From Paramecium pentaurelia (lineage: Eukaryota; Ciliophora; Oligohymenophorea; Peniculida; Parameciidae): a stretch of 64,000 nt of DNA. Positions 25,700-37,398 of this stretch are shown here, in pieces; positions within the stretch are counted from its first letter, which is position 1; each line of letters begins with the position of its first letter. Under the pieces are notes generated by a model. The model saw only the letters and a list, made by a program, of their open reading frames with translations. It did not search any database and was not told the origin of the DNA. A program made the position numbers and the translations under genes. The stretch lies in the NCBI GenBank assembly GCA_905183005.1, contig CAJJDO010000050.1, positions 351,090 through 415,089 on the forward strand, in the 5' to 3' direction.

Positions 25700-28600
25700 A
25701 TGAAATACACTTAATACATATTGAAAAATCTAATCCCTGAATGGATTAAATTATATCTCAACTTCAAATATTTGAAAACACATTTGGCAGTAGTTACCAA
25801 ATTAAAGAAATTGTTAAGGAAAGCCAAAAAATTAAAACCTAAAGATGTCTATTAATAACTGAAATATGACGTAGCATCTAATAAATAGCTATTCGAAAAG
25901 TTAGAGTAGGATCGTAATGATTTTATGATTGTATTTGATGAAGAATCAGAATAAATTTATAGTTTTACAGAGTGGAAGTATAGGGAATTACTCATTTTTT
26001 TTGAGAAATTAGATAGATAGATGAAAATTATGTAATAAATGGCAGATTATACATATGAAGAAAGGATTATAGTAACTTGGAATATGGGTTAGAATATTAA
26101 GGAAAATCCAAGTGAAGAAGCTGTTGAGGTAAGAGTTTATTTGAAATAAAAAGAAGAGCTTTTAGAAACAAGTTTTAAATTTTATAATGAATGCTAATAA
26201 TTGTAATCTTATATTTCATTGAATTCTGAAGGTATTCGTAAGATTCTAAAGAAATATAAAAAGTAAGAGTTAAAAGGTATTAGAAATAAGGAAATAGAAA
26301 TACAATATTTTGGGAATGTATCACAATTACAAAAGAAATTGAAGAAATATGAAACAAAAATCAATATTTTAAAATCAGATACACAATCTCTTATGATCAA
26401 TTATTTTTATGCTGATGAGTATGTGTAAATTTATACTAATATAGTCCGAGTGAATGTAGAGATCTTATTAGAAAATATACAGAAAAAGGATAGATCAATT
26501 TGAAAACAGTATTTTATTTTGGATTTTTTGCAGGAGCAGCTGTGATGATAATTCTAATCATATTAGGAATGAGATTTGATGGTCTTTTAGATCCTAATTC
26601 AGATAAAGTATTTAATAAAGCATTTCCATGTTTTAGAGGAATGGCATTATTTATAATTTATTATTGGTTCATTACTTTAGATTTAGCAGGTTGGAATTAT
26701 TTTAATATAAATTACAAAGTCTATTTAGGTTTTAATCATCATTTCTCTACAGTTCAAGAGTTATTACAAAGAGTTAGTATATTTACTGCTATATTTTTGG
26801 TTACTTTCTTATGGTATTGTATTGCAGTAGAAGACTCATTAGGTGATTTATCTAGAGCTGTTTAAATATTTGATATAAGATATTTACCAATATTATGTTG
26901 GATTGTATCCATTCTCTATGTATTTTATCCAACAACTAAATATTTCAATCCTTAAGGTAGGAAATGGATGTATAAAATGTTTTATGGTGCATTATGGGGA
27001 CATTTTATAAAGTATGAATCTAGATACACATTCTTTACAGATTATAGAATATTTGAATTTTAATTATATGTATTAATTAATTTTATTTTAATATATAATT
27101 AAGATATCTATAATTCACATCTATGATAACATCTATGAGAGATTTTGATTATACAATCTGTTATTATCATCATTTTGTAAATTTTATATTTAATAATAGA
27201 TATTTTTAGGTCAAGAACATAATGGTGAATGTAATTTTTAAAGAAGGTTTACTGCAGCTTAAGCCAGTATAATACCTTATTTCTTAAAATGTATTTAATA
27301 TTTGACTCGAGCTAGAGACAAGGGAAAGTTTTTGTTTACAGATGAAATGTATAATTTTATTAAAACTTCAATTGCAATGTCAGTAGGAATTCTAGCTTAT
27401 TTGACTCGATTAGATATAAGTTGGAAAAATTATTGGATAGCAGTAGCATGTTTTTGTTCTTGTTTTGAATATTATTGGGATCTAAAAAAAGATTTTATGT
27501 TTTTTGAAAAAGGAACTAAATATAAATTCTTAAGAAGTGATTTAGGTTATAATAGCCCTTATATATATTATACTTTGGGAATTTTGAATTTCTTTTTAAG
27601 AATTGCATGGGTATTAACAATATCACCTGATATGTATAGAATAATAGGAATTAAAAATGAAATGTTTGTATTATGTTTTGGATTTTTAGAAATGAGTAGA
27701 AGATTGGTTAATAATTTTCTTAAAATGGAAAAAGAACATATAAATAATTTAAGATCTTTAAAGAGTATTTCAGATTTGAAATTTCCATTTAAAGAGAAAA
27801 AGGATTTGGAATTAGAAGAAATTAAAAGTGTTTATGATGTAGAATCTATATCTACTCTACCTAGAGTCAGTATTGGAGAATAACATTATGATTAATAGGA
27901 AGCTTAATAATATGATTCAAATGAGAGAAACAATCTTAAATTATCAGAGTTTAATCCAAAAATAGTAATCAATTAATGTGATGAATCAAAAGAGGAGATA
28001 CGTAGTCCTATTAAAATGTTATAATCTCCAAAACATTCTATGTTTAGTAAGTAAAATAAAAAGGTTTCTTTCTTAAATTTATAATTTCCATAATAAGAAG
28101 AACCTTCTTTATAATAATAATAATCTGTTATCTCTAAAAAGTAGAGTATTTTAGTTGATAGATAATTCTAAGATATTAAAATTCCAAGAAACATTTCCTT
28201 TGAAAATTATTTGAATTTTAAATAAAGTTTAAGGAGAATCAATTCATNATAATTCACATCTATGATAACATCTATGAGAGATTTTGATTATACAATCTGT
28301 TATTATCATCATTTTGTAAATTTTATATTTAATAATAGATATTTTTAGGTCAAGAACATAATGGTGAATGTAATTTTTAAAGAAGGTTTACTGCAGCTTA
28401 AGCCAGTATAATACCTTATTTCTTAAAATGTATTTAATATTTGACTCGAGCTAGAGACAAGGGAAAGTTTTTGTTTACAGATGAAATGTATAATTTTATT
28501 AAAACTTCAATTGCAATGTCAGTAGGAATTCTAGCTTATTTGACTCGATTAGATATAAGTTGGAAAAATTATTGGATAGCAGTAGCATGTTTTTGTTCTT

Positions 28601-29632
28601 GTTTTGAATATTATTGGGATCTAAAAAAAGATTTTATGTTTTTTGAAAAAGGAACTAAATATAAATTCTTAAGAAGTGATTTAGGTTATAATAGCCCTTA
28701 TATATATTATACTTTGGGAATTTTGAATTTCTTTTTAAGAATTGCATGGGTATTAACAATATCACCTGATATGTATAGAATAATAGGAATTAAAAATGAA
28801 ATGTTTGTATTATGTTTTGGATTTTTAGAAATGAGTAGAAGATTGGTTAATAATTTTCTTAAAATGGAAAAAGAACATATAAATAATTTAAGATCTTTAA
28901 AGAGTATTTCAGATTTGAAATTTCCATTTAAAGAGAAAAAGGATTTGGAATTAGAAGAAATTAAAAGTGTTTATGATGTAGAATCTATATCTACTCTACC
29001 TAGAGTCAGTATTGGAGAATAACATTATGATTAATAGGAAGCTTAATAATATGATTCAAATGAGAGAAACAATCTTAAATTATCAGAGTTTAATCCAAAA
29101 ATAGTAATCAATTAATGTGATGAATCAAAAGAGGAGATACGTAGTCCTATTAAAATGTTATAATCTCCAAAACATTCTATGTTTAGTAAGTAAAATAAAA
29201 AGGTTTCTTTCTTAAATTTATAATTTCCATAATAAGAAGAACCTTCTTTATAATAATAATAATCTGTTATCTCTAAAAAGTAGAGTATTTTAGTTGATAG
29301 ATAATTCTAAGATATTAAAATTCCAAGAAACATTTCCTTTGAAAATTATTTGAATTTTAAATAAAGTTTAAGGAGAATCAATTCATTCAGATTAACATAA
29401 TTTTTAGAGTAACCAAAAGATACACAAATAAATGTTCATGATTATGCTGACATTCATCCAAATATGGATTTAGTAGAAAAGGCTAAAAAGGAAGAAATTC
29501 AAATGCAATCAAAATAAAAGAAATTAAAAAATGAAAATAAATAATATTTAAAGGTAATGTATATATTATTATATTTAATAGATGATTGAATAATATTATG
29601 AAAAATATGACATAAAATTGAAGCATGGATGA
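25700..29632 (+). CDS. SPX-EXS phosphate exporter (XPR1/SYG1 family), model spans a scaffold artefact
   Basis: SPX-EXS proteins export inorganic phosphate and sense inositol pyrophosphates through the SPX domain. The N-terminus reads LIPEWIKLYLNFKYLKTHL, a typical SPX opening, then helical SPX segments up to DLIRKYTEKGQIN. EXS membrane helices follow (FYFGFFAGAAVMIILIIL, MALFIIYYWFITLDLAGW), then FYPTTKYFNP, MRDFDYTICYYHH, ECNFQRRFTAAQASIIPYF, CIQYLTRARDKG, WVLTISPDMYRI and GFLEMSRRLVNNFL, which match the EXS core. A polar tail ends near 29632. Clear introns: a 26-nt one (GTATGT...TAG) before the EXS part, a 23-nt one after FTSM...HHF, and a 28-nt one near the end. Two problems remain: an exact 1138-bp duplication with an N at 28248, and an unresolved frame change at about 27060-27115. 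Confidence 0.85.
27110..28247 (+). repeat. First copy of an exact 1138-bp direct duplication (end of left contig)
   Basis: By eye identical to 28249-29386 at a constant offset of 1139. The coding content (EXS core and cytosolic tail) is the same in both copies. Most simply this is a contig end that overlaps the next contig and was not merged. Confidence 0.93.
28248..28248. other. Assembly gap: single N
   Basis: The only ambiguous base noticed in the window. It lies exactly between the two identical 1138-bp copies. Confidence 0.98.
28249..29386 (+). repeat. Second copy of the exact 1138-bp direct duplication (start of right contig)
   Basis: Second copy. After 29386 the right contig continues with the true C-terminal coding sequence and last intron of the SPX-EXS gene. 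Confidence 0.93.
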
Positions 29633-29734
29633 ATTATGTGTATATAAAATCATATATTAAATATAAATCTCATTATATTTGAAATATCTCATTCTATTCT
29701 ATTTCAAATATTAATCAATATAATTTAAATTAAA

Positions 29735-30670
29735 ATGTAAACAGAGAAAACTATACCAAAAACAAAAGCAGCATAATTTACAATGGCATAATTATAAGAA
29801 GAAACCAATAAATTATAAAAGAGGATCAAAAAAATAATATCAAGATTAATTAGATAGTACAAAGAAGAGAGTGTAATCAGTTATTATTATCTGAAGGGGT
29901 TATATAACAACACTTCCATATTTAGTAGCAAACATTGTGGAAATATTGAAAATTGAGACATAAGATAAAGATTAACAAGATCAATCTGTAACAGATGATT
30001 ATTCAACAATCTCTGGAAATGGTATTGTTATCAAGATTACAACTAAATAAATATGATGACTAGGGCATGTGCTGCTTAAACAAAGGATAAATTCTTGAAA
30101 TTGGCTGGACCTAAATTAGTATAAATATATACAGGAGATGGAGCTAAAATGGTTAGAGAGCCATTTTAATTAAATGCACTAGCCATTATCTTTATTGATG
30201 AATTAGATCCTATTGGAACAAACTGATATGAAAGTGATAAAAATAGTGATAGACAAGTTTAAAGAACTATGCTTGAATTATTGAATCAACTTGATGGATT
30301 TAGTCCTAATGATAAAATTAAAGTATTTTTTAATTATAATATTTATAGTTCATTTCTGCAACCAATAGACCTAATATTTTAGATCCAGCCTTGTTAAGAT
30401 CAGGTAGATTGGATAGATAGATTGAATTCCCATTTCCAAATGAAAAATCTAGAGCATAAATTTTAAAGATTCATTATAGAAAGATCTCTGTTGCTAAAGA
30501 AACTGTTAATTATGTAGAAATTGCTAGAAATACTAATTAATTTAATGATGCTTAATTGAATGCTGTCTGGTATGATAGCATTGAATAGAGGAGGAACATT
30601 CTTAATTCATGAAGATTTTGTTGAAGGTATTGCTTTAGTGCAACCAAAAAGAAAAGTAGTTAAAATTATT
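29735..30670 (+). pseudogene. Decayed 26S proteasome ATPase subunit RPT5 relic
   Basis: RPT5 is one of six AAA+ ATPases at the base of the proteasome's 19S particle. Recognisable pieces occur in order but in different frames: a coiled-coil start with LPYLVANIVEIL, then TRACAAQTKDKFLKLAGPK, IYTGDGAKMVREPF, AIIFIDELDPIGTN (Walker B), VQRTMLELLNQLDGFS, ATNRPNILDPALLRSGRLDR, IEFPFPNEKSRAQIL and HEDFVEGIALVQPKRK. About 120 residues between the N-terminal part and TRACAA, including the OB fold and Walker A, are missing. An in-frame TGA follows Walker B, and several frame changes are not explained by introns. This fits an old duplicate decaying after genome duplication. An intact RPT5 should exist elsewhere. 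Confidence 0.9.
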
Positions 30671-30805
30671 ATGCTTGAATTGTATTTCAATATGTATATG
30701 AGTATTTTATATTTGAATTATTTATTATGTATTTAGTAATTATTGATTCCTAAAAATGCCTTATTAAACCAGTATGAAAATTTTATAATATATATATATA
30801 AATAG

Positions 30806-31122
30806 ATGGAAAAATAATAAATCAGCATATAGTTTACTTACATTCCTACTGAAGAAGAGAAATCAAAGGATTTAGAAAAGTAATTAGATTTAACTACTAA
30901 ATAATTGTTACATCCTAAGCTTAAATGGACTGCTATATTCTTAGCATTACTTTCAGCTATTCTGTATTCTATTGGGTTTGTATAATTAAACATATTTTAA
31001 GAGCATTCATCCAAATTCATTTTGAAGAAGACTCAACTGCCCTTTATTTGATTGCCTCTCTTTGTCTATTGCCTCTCATCTATTGCTTATTCAAAGTATG
31101 TAAAAAAAAAGAAGATTTATGA
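30806..31122 (+). CDS. TMEM230-like small membrane protein, 96 aa
   Basis: The polar N-terminus is followed by LKWTAIFLALLSAILYSIGA and, after a charged loop (QIHFEEDS), LYLIASLCLLPLIYCLF with a basic tail (KVCKKKEDL). Two hairpin helices, a GAF-type end of the first helix and a LLPLIY-type second helix resemble the TMEM230/TMEM134 family of endosomal and secretory-vesicle proteins. A 26-nt intron (ending AAG) joins helix 1 to the loop and is needed to keep the second helix in frame. Family assignment is tentative. Two-span topology is secure. Confidence 0.65.
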
Positions 31123-31527
31123 TAATCAATATTTATAATTTCTTTTTATCCTAAATCTTAAAATATCATTTATTACCTTTTTAGACAATAATATATTGTA
31201 ATCATGAGGATATTACATAATATTATTAATATCATCATAGAATAATACTATTTTAACAATTATTATTATTGTTTTTAAAATAATTAATACTTTTCAAATA
31301 TATAAAATATATAGTTTTATTTTGAATATATTTATATTTAAGTATTAATGCAGCATTTAATCTAGTAAAATTGATATAATTAATTCACTTAAACAATTAA
31401 AAATTCTGAATTCATGTTAATTTATATTCAATAGATATTCTTTTATCAAGATTTACATATTTAAATCTAACCTATTATGTAATTAAATTATAGAATATTA
31501 AAATAATATAATTATTATCCTTATTTG
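31123..31527. other. Intergenic region
   Basis: AT-rich spacer between co-oriented genes. Nothing recognised. Confidence 0.45.
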
Positions 31528-32311
31528 ATGTTTAGTGATCTCAAATGCTAAAATGAAGGCCATGAAAATGAAAAAATATATGGAGTTTGTACTGATCCAG
31601 ATTGTTAACAAAAGAGACCTTTTTGTGTTGGTTGTAAATTTGAATTACATTCAACACATATATCTTAATTAAGAAAATTTGATGATTTGAATAATTGGAT
31701 TATTGAAAATAACACAATAACAAAGAACTTACAGAAACTTTTAGAATAATTAAATGAAATTGTATATTCAATAAAAAAATCAATTGAGACTACATAATAG
31801 TGTCATAATTTTAATTTTACTCAAATGAATTACGCTACTTTAGACAATACTATAAATAATTTGATAAAATCTTGGATTAGTTAAAAGGAGATTTATTACC
31901 TTGTAGAAAAAATGATGTAATCATCAATTACTTAAACAACAATATAAAGCATAAATGCTTGTTTAAACAATTAACCAAGTATATTTACTATTATAAATAG
32001 ATCGATTATTTAATACATTAACAAAATAACCAGAAAATTAATAAAATTATAGATAATTTATAATTTCAAACAATAATTAACCATAAACTTCTTAAATTCC
32101 TTAACAAAATTAACTCTTTATTTAGAATAACATGCAAATTCCATGTATTAAAAATTAAGATAAAAATAATATATAATAATTCAAGTAGGATGGTGCTAAA
32201 TTAATAATTAATTTTAATAATCAAAAAGAAGGACAGCCATAAAAAATCTAATTAGGTACTGTTTAAAAGTAGAATCCAATCAATAATTAATTTCCAAATA
32301 GATTCTAATGA
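31528..32311 (+). CDS. B-box-like zinc-binding protein, tandem copy 1, 253 aa
   Basis: N-terminus: C-x5-H pair (CQNEGHENE), then GVCTDPDCQQKRPFCVGCK and LHSTH, giving the C-H-C-C-C-C-H-H ligand order of a B-box-like finger. About 100 residues of coiled coil follow, then an Asn/Gln/Pro-rich disordered tail ending FPNRFQ. One 22-nt intron (GTATAT...ATAG) inside the tail restores the frame. The next gene is a clear paralogue with the same layout (GVC, CQ.KRPFCVGC, N/Q-rich tail), so this is a tandem duplication. No RING or catalytic domain. Role unknown. Confidence 0.78.
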
Positions 32312-33120
32312 ATGGTCAATTCAAATAATAATTTTTAAATTGAAAAAATTATAAAACTATGAATTAATTTATATATTCAGAGACAAAATATTCTTTTTAA
32401 TAATATAATTATAATTTATTATCATTCTTTTATAGTTATGAGAATAAAATGAATCTTTTTTTATATTATCATAATTCTTTTTTATAAATCAATTTGAAAT
32501 CAAAAACATATGTTTTTTCCAATTTTGTATAAAAAAATTGCATAATTAACTTTTTAAAATTATTTATCAACTACAAAATTACTACATCAAATGAAGAATC
32601 CATGAATTCTTTAATTTTTATATCAAATAAATTTACAATACTTTTAGAATTATTCTAGAAGTTATAGAAATTATTATATAATTTTATTTTTTTTAATATT
32701 GTGATGAAATGGATTTATTTTCATTTTTTAAATAAAAACCAGATGTATAAAACTTAATTAATTTTTAATGATATCAATTTTAGAAAGTAATACATCAAAT
32801 TAATATTATTATTATATTTGTATAGTAAAACTTATAAATTTTGATTAAGAAACTTATAAAATGAATCAAACCATTAATCTTTTCACTTATTTTTATCATT
32901 TGGTTATTATCCTCTAGATAATAAAATTATAAATAATAAATATTTGGTTTTGATAGAATAAGAAGGATTTTATTAATTTTACATGCAAAAACAATTCATT
33001 GTTATAGTAAATACTATCCTTTGAAAACTTAAAATTTATATTAAAGCATTATATATAATAGACATCCATCATTTAAAGAAGATAAATGAGTCACAAAATA
33101 AATTATTATTTATTATCTTA
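32312..33120. other. Intergenic region of about 0.8 kb
   Basis: AT-rich spacer between the two tandem zinc-finger paralogues. No third, decayed copy was recognised. Confidence 0.45.
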
Positions 33121-34044
33121 ATGTAAAGAGTTTAAGGTGTTCTTAATTGTCAAATAGATGGTCATCGTGAAAGTGTTATTATTGGTGTATGTGTTAATAA
33201 GGAATGTTAACACAAAAGGCCTTTTTGTGTTGGATGTTAATATTAATTTCATAATACTCATATTGATGACTTAAAATGTTTTAATGATCTTAAAAATTGG
33301 AATTGTTAAAATACTCAAATAATTGAGAATCTTAAAAATTATCTAGATGATTTAAATGGGCTTATTAAAAAAATTTCTAATTTAATAGAAGCTACTTCTT
33401 AAAAAAATACTTATTAGAATTTCTAGGAAATGAATTTTACTGATTTGCACAACAGTATAAATAACTAAATTGCTTTATGGAATCATTAATAATAAATGTA
33501 AGCTCTTTTATAAGAGTTATTTCCTACAAATGCTAGAAATAAAATTAAAAATATTTGCCCAATATAATTAATTAATTTTCCTGGGAAAATAAATTCTAGT
33601 GTTAATAATTTAGAAATGAAAAAAATTATACAAGGGTAAGATTATTCGAAAGGGGCTTAAGGATTAAGATAAAATATGTAAAATTAAAATAACATTTAAA
33701 TTCAGTCATATCCGGACGTAAGTAAATTTTCATAAAACATAACTATCGAATAAGCAAATTTATAAACTCCTTAAAAAATCAGAGATTAATAAACTAATAT
33801 AAATTTTGAGAGATAAAATCAACATATAATACAAAAACTAAATTAAAAAAATGAAAAGTATTTAGGTTCAAACTATTGTAATTTATAAAATAACAATACC
33901 AAAACATAACAATCACTCAGCATTTAAGAACGCACAAAGCTACAAAATCCCAACCAAAATATATTTAGAAAGAATAGTCCTCCTCGATTAAACCCCACAA
34001 ATTCTACAACTTTTAGAAATAATGATTTTAAATTTCCAAAATGA
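33121..34044 (+). CDS. B-box-like zinc-binding protein, tandem copy 2, 307 aa
   Basis: Single exon. CQIDGHRES, IIGVCVNKECQHKRPFCVGC and FHNTH reproduce the finger of the upstream gene almost residue by residue. A coiled coil (NLKNYLDDLNGLIKKISNL) and a longer Gln/Asn/Ser-rich tail follow, with NSPPRLNPTNSTTFRNN near the end. Sequence conservation with the neighbour is strong in the finger and weak in the tail, as expected for a disordered tail diverging quickly after tandem duplication. The start is the first ATG before the finger. Confidence 0.78.
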
Positions 34045-34513
34045 AAAATGAAATATATAAAATTAATTTAACTTATCATTGTTTTATGAGTTTAATTTCT
34101 TGAGAAAAAATAAATTAGAAATATAAATAAAAGCATATCTGATTGTCGATAATATTGAGAATAAGTATACAATAAGAGTATAATAGAAAGACAATAAATA
34201 TATATAGAATAGGATAGTCTAGAAAATCTATGATATTAATATAAATTTCATAAAGAGAATATTAATTTATAATTATTATATACTAGTTTCTGATTAATAA
34301 TTTTGCATATTTATGATAATGATTAGAACTATTTAATTAATTTAATCTTCTAAATCATCAATAAATTGTATAGAATACTCTTTTATTGATCAAAAAATAA
34401 ATAATAATACAATGTAAAATATGAATTATTAAATCTCAATTTGCAGTTGATGCTTAATTAGTAATAAATGAAAACTTCATTTATAATTATTAGGAATATT
34501 ATTTATTATTAAT
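34045..34513. other. Intergenic region
   Basis: AT-rich. Nothing recognised. Confidence 0.45.
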
Positions 34514-35723
34514 ATGAGTGATATTTTAGTTAAAAAACTAAATAATTCTTGTTTAATTGTTCTATATACTGCAGGTGCTGGAGCATAAGCTTTAAATCAT
34601 TTCACACTTCATCCAGGTTCATCAAAATATGCATTAGAGTCATCCAGTTTTTATGCAAAAGGGAGTTTAGAAATACTTTTAAACAGAAATATTGAAAAAT
34701 ATGTTACAGAACAAGTAGCAGAAGATATGGCACTTAAAGCTTTAATAAGATCTCATGAGATTTTAAGCTAAGAAAATAATATTGATAAGTATAATTTCTT
34801 TTCTATTAAGATTTAATACTACTTTAGGAATAGGAATTACTGCAGCTATTAGATCTGTAAATGAAAGATAGGGAAAACATCATGCATTTATTAGTTTAAA
34901 TTATGGAATTAAAAAATATACTTATTATTTAGATTTGGTAAAATATGTAAGAACAAGAGAAGAAGAGGATCAATTCATTTCTGATATTTTATTTAAATTA
35001 ATAATTAGACATTCATCTTAATAATAAGATGAGGAATAAGAATTAGTAGATAAAATTGAAATTTTAGAAAATGCTACTATTATATTAAAAATTAAAGAAT
35101 CAAAGATGAACTAAAACTTAATTAAATCATTACAAAATCAAACAGGTATACTAAACTCTATTTTAATAAATGCTAATCAATATCAATTAAATCCAATTGT
35201 TTAAGATGCCATAATATTAAGTGGTTCATTTAATCCAATTCATACTGGGCATATTGAATTAGCTAAAATGGCATAAACATTATTGGGATTGCCAAATGTT
35301 TATTATGAATTATCTATTAAAAATGCTGATAAATAAGATATCACTATCTAAGATGTAGAAAAGAGAATAGAGTTGATGAAAAAGTACAATTTAAATATCA
35401 TATTATCTAATAAAGCATTTTTTAAAGATAAAAATGTATTTTTAAAGAATGGAGCTTTTGCTATTGGAATAGATACATATAAAAGACTTGTTGATGTTAA
35501 ATATTATAATAATTCTATTCAAGAAAGAGATCTTTCTCTTTTTTTGTTTTTACAAAATAATAATAAGATTATAGTAGCACCTAGATACAATGAAATAACA
35601 TAAAAATTAGAATCCTTAAATGATTATGAAATTCCAAAAATATTTGAAAAGAATGTAATAGAATTGAAAGAATTTAGAAATGATATTTCTTCAACAAAAA
35701 TAAGAGAAAATGAAGGCAATTGA
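34514..35723 (+). CDS. CinA-like domain fused to an NMNAT-like nucleotidyltransferase, 395 aa
   Basis: Residues about 1-170 resemble the CinA C-terminal (nicotinamide-nucleotide amidase-like) fold: VLYTAGAGAQALN, HPGSSKYALESS, TLGIGITAAIRS and VRTREEEDQF. From about residue 230 a HIGH-type nucleotidyltransferase begins: SGSFNPIHTGHIELAKMA, NVYYELSIKNADK, FAIGIDTYKRLVD and the ISSTKIRE end motif. The same two-part arrangement is known in plant and other eukaryotic 'nucleotidylyl transferase superfamily' proteins of unclear substrate. The [T/H]xGH motif (HTGH) and the S-S-T-x-I-R motif are intact, so it is probably active, perhaps in pyridine-nucleotide salvage or repair. One intron, 34789-34810 (ending AAG). 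Confidence 0.88.
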
Positions 35724-35759
35724 ATTTATTAATGAATAAATTTGAATTAAGGTTAAGAT

Positions 35760-37330
35760 TCAATTATCTAATTTATAATTTTTTTATCTATAAAGATCAA
35801 AAAATTATTATACTAATTTATGTTTTTATTTTTAAGTTTCGAATATCTATATTAAATTATTAAATATTATACTTTTATCGAAATTCTATTCTATGTATTC
35901 ATAATCTTGGAATTCACATAATAGTTAATTGGATAATTAGATTCTTATAATTATTATTTTATTGTATTTTATCTATCATTCTAATTAAATTTAGATTAAT
36001 TTGTCAATCTTAGAAAAGCATCAGATAATCTATCTAATTAATCTTAACTACCATCACTAAATAAAATAGAATTTATTTGTTTTCCTTAAAGTAAATATTT
36101 ATTAAAACTATTTACTAATTTATCAATAGGTTTTTAAAGTAAAAGAAATGATATTAAATGGATACATAAACTAATAAAGGCTGTAAATAATATTCCAATT
36201 ATTAATTAACCAAGTAATTATTAATACATATCATGAATCATATTTTTTAGAAGATTTATATAATTAGAGTAAGCTTATGAATTAAATTTCAATACAATAA
36301 AGTAGTCATTTGTAACTTACTTCTATCTTATATACCATAATTCATTAGTATTCTTATTTATTAAACAAATTGTATTAGGTATATTAAGTTGACAATTTTC
36401 TTGAGTTTAATTCTATTACATTATCTATTTCACATCTGTTTCATTAAAACCAAAAATAGACTAATTCTATAGAAAATAAACATCAGTTGTTTATGCTGTA
36501 TAATAACTACCTATTAATATTCTCCCTGTTTTATCTATCACTAATAGATCTAAATCATCATAACTAAATTAATAAAAAGAAGAAAAATTAAGATCAATAG
36601 CTCCTATTCCTATAGCACTATTATTTTAATCATAGATAGTAGTTGTTCCAGAGATGTAAACACCACCAAAAAAATTTGCATAAGGTTCAGATATAATGAA
36701 TTGAGAAGAATTCATTGAATCCAAATGATTTTAAAACCATTTTCTTGATGAAGGAACATAGCCAGTGAAATTTGATCCTGGACATGTAGAAAAATAACAG
36801 TCACTAGATATAGATGTAAAATATATATTAAGTTCGATTTGATAAGGTATAGTAGTTGTGAGTAAGTTAGATAACTTTCTAAAATCCTATAGATATTAAT
36901 TTTGCATATGAATTTGTTTAGAGCAATCAAAATTGCCATAACAGTATTGACAATAATTAATGATACTATTTTGAAAATATTCTTCTTGCAAACATATTTC
37001 AGAATTCCTGGAAAAACTTATATTTGTTCTTTAAATCAACTAAAACAAAGTGTTAATATTTTATATTGAATACATTCCTTGATGTATTTTATACTCTAAA
37101 TTCTTCGAATAAATTGAAATATAAGAATTTGTTTATCCATAAATAAAATTCATGATAAGTTTTTCTTCAGCATCTCTTTACAAAAATTGAAATAGACCTT
37201 ATATATTTAAAAAAATTATCAGGCCTAATATGACTAAAACTATAATCATAGTTATTAGTTAGATTAAAATGATTTAACTTCGAATTCTCCAAGTTTTAAA
37301 CTATTTTATTATAAATTTATTGCAAAGCAT
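35760..37330 (-). CDS. Cache-type extracellular sensor membrane protein, 514 aa
   Basis: A short cytoplasmic N-terminus (IIKQFKTWRIRSQ) leads to a first span (IIVLVILGLIIFL). An outer domain of about 280 residues with paired cysteines follows (INYCQYCYGNFDCSK, DCYFSTCPGSNF), along with ISGTTTIYDQNNSAIGIG and LLVIDKTGRILIGS, which look like the two halves of a double Cache domain. A second span (LIIGILFTAFISLCIHLIS) and a short HAMP-like cytosolic tail complete it. Cache domains bind small extracellular ligands. No kinase, cyclase or phosphatase follows, so it may signal through a partner. One 26-nt intron near the 3' end. An internal Met at 37249 is possible but would remove part of the first span's cytosolic lead. 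Confidence 0.75.
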
Positions 37331-37398
37331 GTTTAATATAAAATATATTTAAGAAATTAATTTGTTTACTTTTTAATTAAAATACAAAGTTGATTATT

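Noticed and set aside
26500..26865. Independent 121-aa membrane protein
   Set aside because: It is one exon of the SPX-EXS gene. A 26-nt intron upstream joins it to the SPX part in frame.
27302..29022. Two identical 193-aa genes in tandem
   Set aside because: They are the same EXS-domain fragment seen twice because of the unmerged contig overlap around the N at 28248, and the fragment is internal to one gene.
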